From: Armatimonadaceae bacterium
Lineage (GTDB): Bacteria > Armatimonadota > Armatimonadia > Armatimonadales > Armatimonadaceae
Direction of reading: 5' to 3'
Length of the DNA stretch: 64,000 nt
NCBI GenBank assembly: GCA_030446525.1
Contig: JAUJNC010000001.1
Location: 1 to 64,000 of the forward strand
Shown: positions 23,571 to 31,548 of the stretch, piece by piece
How the letters are laid out: each line of letters opens with the position of its first letter
Numbering within the stretch: position 1 is the first letter of the stretch
The notes under the pieces: generated by a model
What the model was told of the DNA's origin: nothing
Database searches by the model: none
The model's input: the letters and a program-made list of their open reading frames with translations, nothing else
Translations under genes and position numbers: made by a program

Positions 23571-25076
23571 CTAATCCGGCGAGGGAATTACATACAAGAG
23601 CAGGCCGCCCAGCACCATCAGGATCGCTTTCGCTTCTTCCTCCGAGCCGCCGAGCTGTTCCGTGCGGTCGTGACTGACAGCAGCTAAACGCGCGTACATC
23701 TCGTCGGTCGCTTTCGTCATCGCTTCGACCCAGTCCGTCGCCGATTTGCTGCCCAGAATCTTCTTGACCCGCATCTTGCGTGTGATATCCCCTCCATTCC
23801 CGTGCTGCTTGTTCTCCTCTGGCGTAAACGCATCGTCGGGCGCGTAGTGCGCCAGGATCTGCATCCACAGCTCGCGGCCCGAATGTGCCGCCTGTCGAAC
23901 ACGGTCTGGATTGCTGGAATCAAGAGCAAACCACGCGCCGCGCCACATGGCAACAAACCGTGGGTGGGCCGAACCCAGCCGGTCTTCGATGCTGGCAGCC
24001 TGCTCACCCAACGCAATGTTGCTGTGCTGAGTAGAGGCTGCCCTTGATCCGTCCCGACCTCCGCGGAGAGTGTCCGTCGCCACTGATACCAGGGTAGCAG
24101 TCGTCCAGGTGGGCAGGGCTACATCCCAGAGCCGTGGGTGCGAGCTATACGCCGAAAAGCCACGCATGTGCTTGAGGGCCTCGCGGAAGTAATCGTCGTA
24201 GCTGCGTGCCACCCCGCCGATCTTGGACAGGAGCGTTTCCATGCCGGCGATCGCTTCTGCCTGGGGACGCTGCACATTGATGGACGCCAGATCGGCGATG
24301 ATGCGGCTGATCCCTAAGTTAGCGGTACTCAACTGCGAAGCGAGCGGGGCAGACAAACTCTCGACCCCCCGCATCGCCGTTACACTCGCAAGCTGGCTGC
24401 TCAAGAACGCGTTCATGCTCTTCTGGCTCATCCCGAGGAGCGAGTCCAACTGCTCTCGGCTGCGGAGAAACGCCTCGGAGCCTGCCGCACGGTTACCCAT
24501 CAAGGCAGAGTTATCGAATGCGATACCCCTCACAGGTTCTATGCTCCTCGCGTGGGCGGTGGCGCTCCTAAGGGCTGTGGAAAGTTGCGAGGCTGCATCG
24601 ACCGCCTTCATCAGCTGGGCCATGCCGGGTGGCTCAACGATCTTCCTAGCCAAGTCGGAGTACTGGCTTGCCGGTGTAAGTGACGGGACCAGACGCACTG
24701 CCTGTGCAAGGCGGACCTGTTGCGTAAGTGATCTCCTGGCAGAGGCGGCCACTCTCTCTGCCCGCTCGCGTAACTGTCCCTGGATGCGCTCAGCCTCTTG
24801 CTTGCCGGCAGCGGTTAGGCTCCAGTGGTTCCCGTCCTTAGCTGCCAGTCCCTCCCTTTGCAGCGTGTTGATCGCGCGGCTGACCGATGGCCTGCTGGCT
24901 TGCAGGTCGCGCGCCAGGCCGCTGACGGACGTGACGACCTCCCTGCTCAGGAACAGGATGACGCGATCCTGCAATTCTGCGTTCGGGGAGCGCCTTGGCT
25001 CTCCCGCCCCACCCGGTTCTTCGCCTGCGCCTGCAGCCTCCTGCACCAGTGCGGCCTTCAACTCACTTATTTCCAT
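23571..25076 (-). CDS. Winged-helix protein with pPIWI-associated-nuclease-like C-terminus
   Basis: A 501-residue protein. Residues 35-95 form a MarR/GntR-like winged helix (SVSGLARDLQASRPSVSRAI). A long helical middle follows. The last 150 residues (WRGAWFALDSSNPDRVRQAA through ATDEMYARLAAVSHDR) resemble the predicted nuclease found next to pPIWI-RE genes. That match is from memory and only moderately sure. The ATG at 25076 has GGAGG upstream. A textbook promoter overlapping a TGTAACA inverted repeat lies upstream, suggesting autoregulation through the wHTH. No pPIWI or reverse-transcriptase gene is nearby, so it stands alone. Confidence 0.5.
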   Translation of the reverse strand: MEISELKAALVQEAAGAGEEPGGAGEPRRSPNAELQDRVILFLSREVVTSVSGLARDLQASRPSVSRAINTLQREGLAAKDGNHWSLTAAGKQEAERIQGQLRERAERVAASARRSLTQQVRLAQAVRLVPSLTPASQYSDLARKIVEPPGMAQLMKAVDAASQLSTALRSATAHARSIEPVRGIAFDNSALMGNRAAGSEAFLRSREQLDSLLGMSQKSMNAFLSSQLASVTAMRGVESLSAPLASQLSTANLGISRIIADLASINVQRPQAEAIAGMETLLSKIGGVARSYDDYFREALKHMRGFSAYSSHPRLWDVALPTWTTATLVSVATDTLRGGRDGSRAASTQHSNIALGEQAASIEDRLGSAHPRFVAMWRGAWFALDSSNPDRVRQAAHSGRELWMQILAHYAPDDAFTPEENKQHGNGGDITRKMRVKKILGSKSATDWVEAMTKATDEMYARLAAVSHDRTEQLGGSEEEAKAILMVLGGLLLYVIPSPD

Positions 25077-25105
25077 GCCCCCGTCCTCCATCCGCTTCGG
25101 CAAAG

Positions 25106-25158
25106 TGTAACATTTATCATGACTGTTACAGTATACAATGAGTTCTCTGGTTTGACAA
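25106..25158 (-). promoter_or_regulatory. Sigma-70 promoter with overlapping inverted-repeat operator
   Basis: On the minus strand, TTGTCA (25153-25158), a 17-bp spacer and TATACT (25130-25135) form a near-consensus promoter. TGTAACA-N11-TGTTACA (25106-25112 and 25124-25130) begins at the -10 and covers the start site, an ideal repressor position for the downstream winged-helix protein. Confidence 0.75.
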
Positions 25159-25353
25159 TGCCCCTTCGGCACCGCCGCGATCCGGATCTGGCGCTTCTTG
25201 TTCGTTGCCTCGGGAGCACCGGTGATGTCAACGCCAAGCCGAAAAACCTGGTGATGACGGTGAGAACGGTTGTCCCTAGGAAGCGGCATGTCTGCGGACG
25301 CATGACAGTCTTAACCGGCTGCCTACCAACCACACTACGACCTGTCGCACCCT

Positions 25354-25403
25354 GGTGCCGTTCGGCACCGCTGCTTGGTCTTTACCGTACCCCCTGCTAC
25401 GCT
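25354..25403 (+). promoter_or_regulatory. GGTGC-N6-GCACC promoter (copy E)
   Basis: GGTGC-N6-GCACC (25354-25369), GCTGC, TTGGTC (25375-25380), 17 bp, TACGCT (25398-25403). It precedes the DUF932/SWIM operon by about 75 nt. Confidence 0.65.
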
Positions 25404-25476
25404 CGGTCCCGAAGGCTGCTTGGCGACCCGACTGCCTTGCTCCTTGACACTCCCCCTGTGGGAAAGGACCGACACC

Positions 25477-26517
25477 ATGCACTGCACCCGAACGCTCGAC
25501 GACGTGCGCGACCAGGTCGCCCAGGATGACGCCAACAAGTGGGACGCGATCGTCCCCTGTGCCGCGCTCGCCCTGCACCAGGGCCGCCTCACCTTCCCCC
25601 AGGCCACCAGCGACGGCTACGACGGGGGCCTCGCCCTGACCCCCTGGGCTACCAGCCAGCTCTGCCAGCGGCTGGGACTCCCCGCCGCCTACCTCAAGCG
25701 CTGCCCTCCCCACCTGCAGGACGCCAACGTCAACCACTGGCTGCGCAGCGAAGCGACCAGCAGACACACGCAGAGCCACCCGGAGCCGGACTGGCTCATC
25801 CGCGCTAAGGGGGCGAGCGTGCGCGGCGTGCTCACCCCGAGCTACAGTCGCCTCGATAACGCGCAGCTCCTCGCGGCGCTCTCCCCCGTGCTCTCCGGCA
25901 CGCGCTACGGGATCAGCCTCGTGCAGCTCACCCCTGAGTCTTTCCACCTGCGGCTCGTGGACCCCACCCTTTCCCGCGACGTGCTGCCCGGCGACCGCTT
26001 GATGGTGGGCATCCACCTCGCTAACTCCGAGGTCGGGCTCCGGGCGGTCACCGTGGACGCGCTCGTGTTCCGCCTCGTCTGCACCAACGGGCTCATCCGC
26101 CGCATCAGCGGCAAGAGCCTGCTGCGGCAGCGGCACCTGCACGTCTCGGAGCCGCGCTTCGCCCAGATGCTGGAAGCGGCGGTACGTGAAGCCGCTGTCA
26201 TCGCCGCCGGGTTCCTTGAGCAGGTGGCGCTCGCGGTGCGCACCCCCGTCCCCGACGTGGAGACAGCGATCACCACCCTGGCGGAGCAGTGGGACCTGAC
26301 CCGCGAGACCCGGGAGCACATCCGCTTCGCCCTGTACGGCGAGGCGCGGCCCGAGACGCTCTACGGCCTCATGAACGCGGTGACCTACGCCGCCCAGCGG
26401 CTCGGCGTCGAGGGACGCTTCGAACTGGAGACGCTGGCCGGTAGGCTCATCGACACCACCAGCCCCTCCCCCGCCCACCAGCGGCTGCGCGCCCGGCTCC
26501 TCGCCGGCAGCCGGTGA
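25477..26517 (+). CDS. DUF932 family protein
   Basis: A 346-residue protein with the DUF932 layout: an N-terminal FPQATSDGYDGGLALTPWAT region, a GVLTPSYSRLDNAQLL strand and a VFRLVCTNGLIR motif near residues 190-205. The family is common on plasmids and phages, where members are thought to act in DNA replication or anti-restriction-like roles; the activity is not established. The ATG at 25477 has GGAAAGG upstream. First gene of a three-gene operon with a SWIM zinc-finger protein. Confidence 0.7.
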   Translation: MHCTRTLDDVRDQVAQDDANKWDAIVPCAALALHQGRLTFPQATSDGYDGGLALTPWATSQLCQRLGLPAAYLKRCPPHLQDANVNHWLRSEATSRHTQSHPEPDWLIRAKGASVRGVLTPSYSRLDNAQLLAALSPVLSGTRYGISLVQLTPESFHLRLVDPTLSRDVLPGDRLMVGIHLANSEVGLRAVTVDALVFRLVCTNGLIRRISGKSLLRQRHLHVSEPRFAQMLEAAVREAAVIAAGFLEQVALAVRTPVPDVETAITTLAEQWDLTRETREHIRFALYGEARPETLYGLMNAVTYAAQRLGVEGRFELETLAGRLIDTTSPSPAHQRLRARLLAGSR

Positions 26518-26551
26518 GACGCTACCGTGATCGCACGGAAAGGATACCGCC

Positions 26552-26824
26552 ATGACTGTGGACGACGCCCGGCTGCTCGCCAACGTGCAGGCGCGGGCGC
26601 TGCGCCTCTTCGAGGACGGCTACCGGGCAGAGCGCCTGGACGAATACACGGTGGAGATCACCTCGCCGGCGGGCGAGACCTACGAGATCGACACCCTCTT
26701 CGAGACCTGCTCCTGCCCGTTCTACCGCTGGTGGCAGGGCCGCCACCCCTGCAAGCACCTGCTGGGCTACGGGCAGCTGCTCGCCCGGCAAGAGGAGGAA
26801 AAAGCGCGGGAGCCCCTGCCGTGA
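26552..26824 (+). CDS. SWIM zinc-finger protein
   Basis: A 90-residue protein whose core is the SWIM metal-binding motif, CSCPFYRWWQGRHPCKH, with the CxC, C and H ligands visible at residues 51-67. SWIM fingers bind DNA or protein. Proteins of this size often accompany DUF932 genes on plasmids. It overlaps the next GTG by 4 nt. Confidence 0.75.
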   Translation: MTVDDARLLANVQARALRLFEDGYRAERLDEYTVEITSPAGETYEIDTLFETCSCPFYRWWQGRHPCKHLLGYGQLLARQEEEKAREPLP

Positions 26825-26958
26825 CCGTCACCCGCTACAAGCACTCGCGCTTCTGGGCGGTGTGGGACCGGGACGGGAGCCTCGTCTGCCTGTGCGTGTA
26901 CAAGAAAGGGGCGCTGGAGGTAGTCCGCCGCCTCGCCCAAACAGATACCGCTGCCTGA
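26821..26958 (+). CDS. 45-residue basic protein
   Basis: A GTG start overlapping the SWIM gene stop (GTGA) gives VTVTRYKHSRFWAVWDRDGS and a short helix. Composition and tight coupling support a real small gene. The WAVWD-D-GSLVCLCVYKKGA pattern resembles small plasmid proteins of unknown function. Confidence 0.55.
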   Translation: MTVTRYKHSRFWAVWDRDGSLVCLCVYKKGALEVVRRLAQTDTAA

Positions 26959-27322
26959 TAACCGCAGCCACGACATCTTAGCCTGCTCTCGCACGCTCGC
27001 CGGGGGCAGGTTTTTGCGGTGCGCTCCCCCGCCACGGCCTCGTACCCTGTGCCGGCCTGGGGATATGGGGACACCTTCCCCTGCGTCCCAGCCAGGAAAA
27101 GCGGAAACATCAGCGACGAGAGAGAATAGTACCGTACGTCGGGACGGCTGGCAGCGAGGTACGCCACTGCGTTGGATAGGCCCCGGACAAACTTCGCGGT
27201 CGTAAAGGGCCACGACGTTGAGGCGACACCGCCGCTCGCCCAGCTGCATTTCCTGTTGCACGCGGGCGCGAGGAGTGAATCGCTCTCATCGTCGCACGCG
27301 AACCCCTGAGAGGACAACGCTC
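26959..27322. other. Intergenic stretch without a supported gene
   Basis: This separates the plasmid-backbone operon from the defence island. I see no convincing frame and no clear promoter hexamers or hairpin with T-run. Confidence 0.35.
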
Positions 27323-28981
27323 ATGGAGCACCCTGACAGCATCGATAGCCGCCACCGAAACGGCCCCCTTAAGGGCGACAGCAAAACCGAGACGCCACCG
27401 GCGTCCTCGATCACGGTCCGAGTTGATCCCAACCTCCTCCAGGCGCTGGATACGCGGGCCCGTACGCTCGGCGTGCCGGTCGAGGATATCGTCCGGCACG
27501 CAGCCGAGGAGATGCTGCGACGCGAACGGTTGGAACGCGACCGAGAAAGGCAACGCTCCGAACCGCGACCAGAGCAGGGAGAGGTATCTGTTTCCTGTGA
27601 CGACGGCACCACCGAAAACATCCGTCTGCCAGACTCTGAGCTAGCCACTGGTTGGCGGCGTAACATCTTCAGTACCGCGACCAAACTGCGTAATGATCTC
27701 TACCTCACCGTGTTACAGGAGATTGAGAGCAGGCCCAGAAACTCACCCCGCAAACATCTGCTGTTGCGTCAGTTCTACCCGGACTACGAGGCGCAGGACG
27801 GCAGTTGGCGCAGCGGTCCGGCATTCATGCTGCCGGTGAGCAAAATCGGCTGGTTGATCGGGGCACTGCAGCAGGCGCAGGACGCGCTGCAGACGGAGGC
27901 GCGCGGTAACCGAGCAGCCGCGCGGGAAGCACGGCAGCAGCGCCCGCCGGATGAGGTTGAGCACGAGGAAGAACAGCGTTGGATTTGGACGCAAAGACGC
28001 GGGGCTGAAGCCTGGAACCGCGCTCAAAACTTGGCAAACAAACATAAAACGGGAGCATCGAACGTAGGCCTAACCGAGCACTTCAGCGCCTGGCAGTGGC
28101 TCGCACTCTGCGCTACCTTCGGCTTCCGCTGCCCTCTGTGCGGTATCGCTGAAGGTGACCTGTACCCGGAAATCGACCATTGGGGGCAGACGAGGGTGCG
28201 AGCCGGGACGGTAGTGCATCTGCAGCCGCATCATCGCCAGCCTGTATCCGAGGGTGGCGACAATACCATGTACAACATTCTGCCGCTGTGTGCGCATTGT
28301 CATTCCGACCTCCACGGTGGGAACCAGATATCTGCCGCTCCGGATTGGCTCCCGACGCAGCGTGCGTTGTCCGAGCGCTTCTCTCCTGGCACTCTGGTGA
28401 CCAAACGCAGGTTGGTTTTGCGGCAGCAATATTACGCTCGATTAGCTGAGAGTGCTCCAGAAAATGATTCCTTCCAAGATCCGACACAACCTTCGTGGCC
28501 GGTTGGATCCGTTGTCGCCGTGCGTCCCCCGGAACCGTTGGCGGAGAAGCCAGGGGACGATCTGATTAGTCTGATAGGACACTTGCTGCATCCGGCAAAC
28601 TACGGTTTGATCGTAGAAGGAAGCGATGTATCTATTTGGCGAGGCGCAATGGCCGATATAAACTGGCAAACAGGGGCAACGATGTACGGGGCAAAGGAAA
28701 CAGATGCCAGTGACCTACACGCGCTGGATGAAGAGACGGCCCGCTGGTATCGAGAAAAGTGGACTGAGCAGCAGCAAACTGCCTTAGCCGCTTTCACCGT
28801 AGGTGACCTAGTCCGGCCCAGAAGTGCGCGGCGGACCCACTACAGTCAGATCATCGAGATCCTGCCGCCCGAACCCGTCCTGCTCATACCAGCCCGGGCG
28901 ATCATCCGCAACATGACGGGCAAGAGCAAGCGCCAGACCATCGAACTGGTGGAGCTGGTGAAGGCCTCTGGGTTGAGTTGA
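27323..28981 (+). CDS. HNH endonuclease with RHH-like N-terminus
   Basis: A 552-residue protein. Residues 30-80 resemble a ribbon-helix-helix DNA-binding unit (ITVRVDPNLLQALDTRARTL). An HNH nuclease core lies at about 255-330. CPLC and CAHC form a treble-clef zinc site, and HLQPHHRQPVSEGGDNTMYN with a final CHSDLHGG gives the H-N-H residues. The C-terminal 200 residues are unassigned and contain a repeated VGS/VGD-V-RP beta motif. The ATG at 27323 follows GAGAGG. It begins the defence island; DNA cleavage is expected, target unknown. Confidence 0.75.
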   Translation: MEHPDSIDSRHRNGPLKGDSKTETPPASSITVRVDPNLLQALDTRARTLGVPVEDIVRHAAEEMLRRERLERDRERQRSEPRPEQGEVSVSCDDGTTENIRLPDSELATGWRRNIFSTATKLRNDLYLTVLQEIESRPRNSPRKHLLLRQFYPDYEAQDGSWRSGPAFMLPVSKIGWLIGALQQAQDALQTEARGNRAAAREARQQRPPDEVEHEEEQRWIWTQRRGAEAWNRAQNLANKHKTGASNVGLTEHFSAWQWLALCATFGFRCPLCGIAEGDLYPEIDHWGQTRVRAGTVVHLQPHHRQPVSEGGDNTMYNILPLCAHCHSDLHGGNQISAAPDWLPTQRALSERFSPGTLVTKRRLVLRQQYYARLAESAPENDSFQDPTQPSWPVGSVVAVRPPEPLAEKPGDDLISLIGHLLHPANYGLIVEGSDVSIWRGAMADINWQTGATMYGAKETDASDLHALDEETARWYREKWTEQQQTALAAFTVGDLVRPRSARRTHYSQIIEILPPEPVLLIPARAIIRNMTGKSKRQTIELVELVKASGLS

Positions 28982-29355
28982 GCGCAAACGGAACAGATAC
29001 GGCTGGAGTAGGTGGAATCGGGTGCCGGAATGAATGCGGCGCGTGGTGCGCTGGCCGCCAGCAGGCCGGCGAGAGCCTGGGGCTGTTCTCAGTGGTGGGT
29101 ACGCTAATGGAGGAACGCGCTCTTCCCAGACCGCTTTTCATGCAGTAGATGCAAGCGTCTAACGTTATTCTCTCAGAGCAGCAGGGAACGTTGGTAATTC
29201 CCACGAGGCAGGATAATCCTCAGCCGGTGCCGGAAAAAGGTCTGTGCCAGCTGGCCACCGTTGAGACCGCAGGTACCGAGTAGGGGCGTTGCGCTTCGAA
29301 GCAATATAGCCTACACATAAGATATAGTTACCAGAGAACCTCAAACGAGATAACG
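28982..29355. other. Intergenic stretch before the type III R-M genes
   Basis: No supported gene. The last 60 bp before 29356 are AT-rich (TATAGCC, TATAGTT) and probably carry the mod promoter, but I cannot place the hexamers with confidence. Confidence 0.35.
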
Positions 29356-31548
29356 ATGGCCAAGATTGACGACCTGGTACAGCAAGTGGCCGACACGCAG
29401 CTGAAGCGCGAGCTGGCATCCGCAGTGGCGGAGTTGAAGAAGCGGACGCGGTTTGGCCTGGTGTACGAAGACCACATCCCCGAGGTGACTGCGCTACCGG
29501 GGATGCCGGTCGGCGTGGGGTCCCTGGTGGTGCGGCGGGAACGGCTGTCCGCCCGGCACACGTTCCGGGTGACGGCACTAGCGGACGGAGTGGCAACGCT
29601 CAAACCGGTGAACGGTGGGGAGGCGCAGTCCGTGCCGGTTGCAGAGCTCATCGCCCTGCAGCGGTTTGGCGAGCCGATATTCCCGGGCTTGGAGAAGGTA
29701 GGCAGCGTAGAGCGAGGTGGGCCGGAGCGGCCACACCACGCGGTGATCAACGCCGAGAACTACCACGCGGTGCAGCTGCTCCTCCACCTGTACGAGGGGC
29801 AGGTGGACTGCCTGTACCTGGACCCACCGTACAATACAGGGGCACGCGACTGGACGTACAACAACGATTACATTGATGACTCCGATGCGTGGCGCCACAG
29901 CAAGTGGCTATCGTTCATGGAGAAGCGCCTCAAGCTGGCGAAGCGACTGCTGCGTGCCGATGGGGTCCTGATCGTCACCATTGATGAACACGAGGTACAC
30001 CACTTAGGGATGTTGCTAGAGAGTATATTCCCTGAGTACCTCCGCTACACGATCACTTCCGTCATCAATCCGAAGGGCACTTTCAAGCAGAACTTCGGCC
30101 GCGTTGACGAGCAGATATTCTTCATCGTGCCTAACCTGGGCGGCGACGTCATCTCGCCACGTGTAGCGACGGGTGACGATGATGACCCTGGTGGATCGCT
30201 GGTCTCGACGCTCTTGCAGGTAGCGGGACTAAGCGAGAGCGACATTCGGAAAAACAGAGAGTTCAGCCGGGAAGACCGACAGCTGCTGATCCGCCTCCTA
30301 AATGATGCGGAAAACGCCGCCGACGAGGATGGTGCCGTACCGGTGGCATCTGCCTCTTCCGAGTACGAGGACTGGTTCCTACGCCGGCGTGGTCAGGAGT
30401 CCAGTTACCGCACGCAACGGCCGAACCAGTTCTACGCTATTCTGGTTGATGAGGAGAAGCGGAAAGTCATCGGAGTCGGCCCCGCCCTCGCGGTCGGCGA
30501 TCCGTATTCGATTACCAGAGATGGTTCTCTTCTTACGGTTTATCCTATCGATAACGAAGGTCACGAACGGGTTTGGCGGTATTCCCGCGAGACGATGCAG
30601 TCCTACATCGATGCGGGGCAGATCGTCGTCGGATCCTTTAACAAGAAGACCGAGAGCTGGACGCTCAACCATAGAAAGCTTAAAAAGAACTTCCGACGGC
30701 ACAAGACCGTTTGGTGGGAGAAGTCGTACGATGCCGGCGTGCACGGGACCAACGTAGTGAATTCCCTGTTAGGCCAGCGTGGCGCCTTCGCCTTCCCGAA
30801 ATCGGTGTATGCCGTCAGGGACGCTCTCGCGGCAGTGGTCAGGAACCGTCCCGACGCGCTCATCGTGGACTTCTTCGCCGGCTCAGGCACGACGTTTCAC
30901 GCCACCTGCCTCATGAACGCGGAGGATGGTGGGCAGCGGCGCTGCATCCTCGTCACCAACAACGAGGTGAGTGAGGAGCAGACTAAATTATTACATGGTC
31001 AGGGACACTACAAGGGCAACCCGGAGTTCGAGCAGCACGGCATCTTCCAGCGGGTGACGTGTCCCCGGTGTGAGGCGGTCGTGACCGGGCAACGTCCGGA
31101 CGGGACACCGGTGCCGGGCAGCTACATTGGGGGACGTTCCCTGTCGGACGGGTTTGAGGAGAACGTCACCTTCTTTCGGCTCAACTACCTCGACCCTGAC
31201 CACGTTGACCTGGGGCACCAGTTCGAAGCGATCGCTCCGCTGCTCTGGCTGATGTCCGGGGCCGTGGGACCTTGGGAAGCGGATACCGCAAAAAGTAGTA
31301 CTGGGTACTCGCTGCCGGAAGCGTCACGGTACGGTGTGCTGTTCCGGGAGTCACGCTTCCAGCCGTTCCTGGCAGCCCTCGATGCACGTCCCGATGTTAC
31401 CCATGTCTTCCTGGTGACCGACTCCGAGGAAGCGTACGCCGAGATGCGCGCCGCCTTGCCCTCACGAATCACCACCCGGATGCTCTACCGCGACTACCTG
31501 CGGTCGTTTCGCGTGGGCGGTGATGCTACGGCGGGGGGTCGCCGATGA
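29356..31548 (+). CDS. mod: Type III-like DNA methyltransferase (Mod)
   Basis: A 730-residue N6-adenine/N4-cytosine methyltransferase. Motif IV DPPYNTG is at residues 156-162. Motif I DFFAGSGTTFHA follows near 505-516, the beta-class order of type III Mod subunits. A long insert between them probably holds the target-recognition region. The C-terminal 120 residues are an extra domain. The enzyme would protect host sites and guide the Res partner. It overlaps res by 4 nt (ATGA). Confidence 0.9.
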   Translation: MAKIDDLVQQVADTQLKRELASAVAELKKRTRFGLVYEDHIPEVTALPGMPVGVGSLVVRRERLSARHTFRVTALADGVATLKPVNGGEAQSVPVAELIALQRFGEPIFPGLEKVGSVERGGPERPHHAVINAENYHAVQLLLHLYEGQVDCLYLDPPYNTGARDWTYNNDYIDDSDAWRHSKWLSFMEKRLKLAKRLLRADGVLIVTIDEHEVHHLGMLLESIFPEYLRYTITSVINPKGTFKQNFGRVDEQIFFIVPNLGGDVISPRVATGDDDDPGGSLVSTLLQVAGLSESDIRKNREFSREDRQLLIRLLNDAENAADEDGAVPVASASSEYEDWFLRRRGQESSYRTQRPNQFYAILVDEEKRKVIGVGPALAVGDPYSITRDGSLLTVYPIDNEGHERVWRYSRETMQSYIDAGQIVVGSFNKKTESWTLNHRKLKKNFRRHKTVWWEKSYDAGVHGTNVVNSLLGQRGAFAFPKSVYAVRDALAAVVRNRPDALIVDFFAGSGTTFHATCLMNAEDGGQRRCILVTNNEVSEEQTKLLHGQGHYKGNPEFEQHGIFQRVTCPRCEAVVTGQRPDGTPVPGSYIGGRSLSDGFEENVTFFRLNYLDPDHVDLGHQFEAIAPLLWLMSGAVGPWEADTAKSSTGYSLPEASRYGVLFRESRFQPFLAALDARPDVTHVFLVTDSEEAYAEMRAALPSRITTRMLYRDYLRSFRVGGDATAGGRR

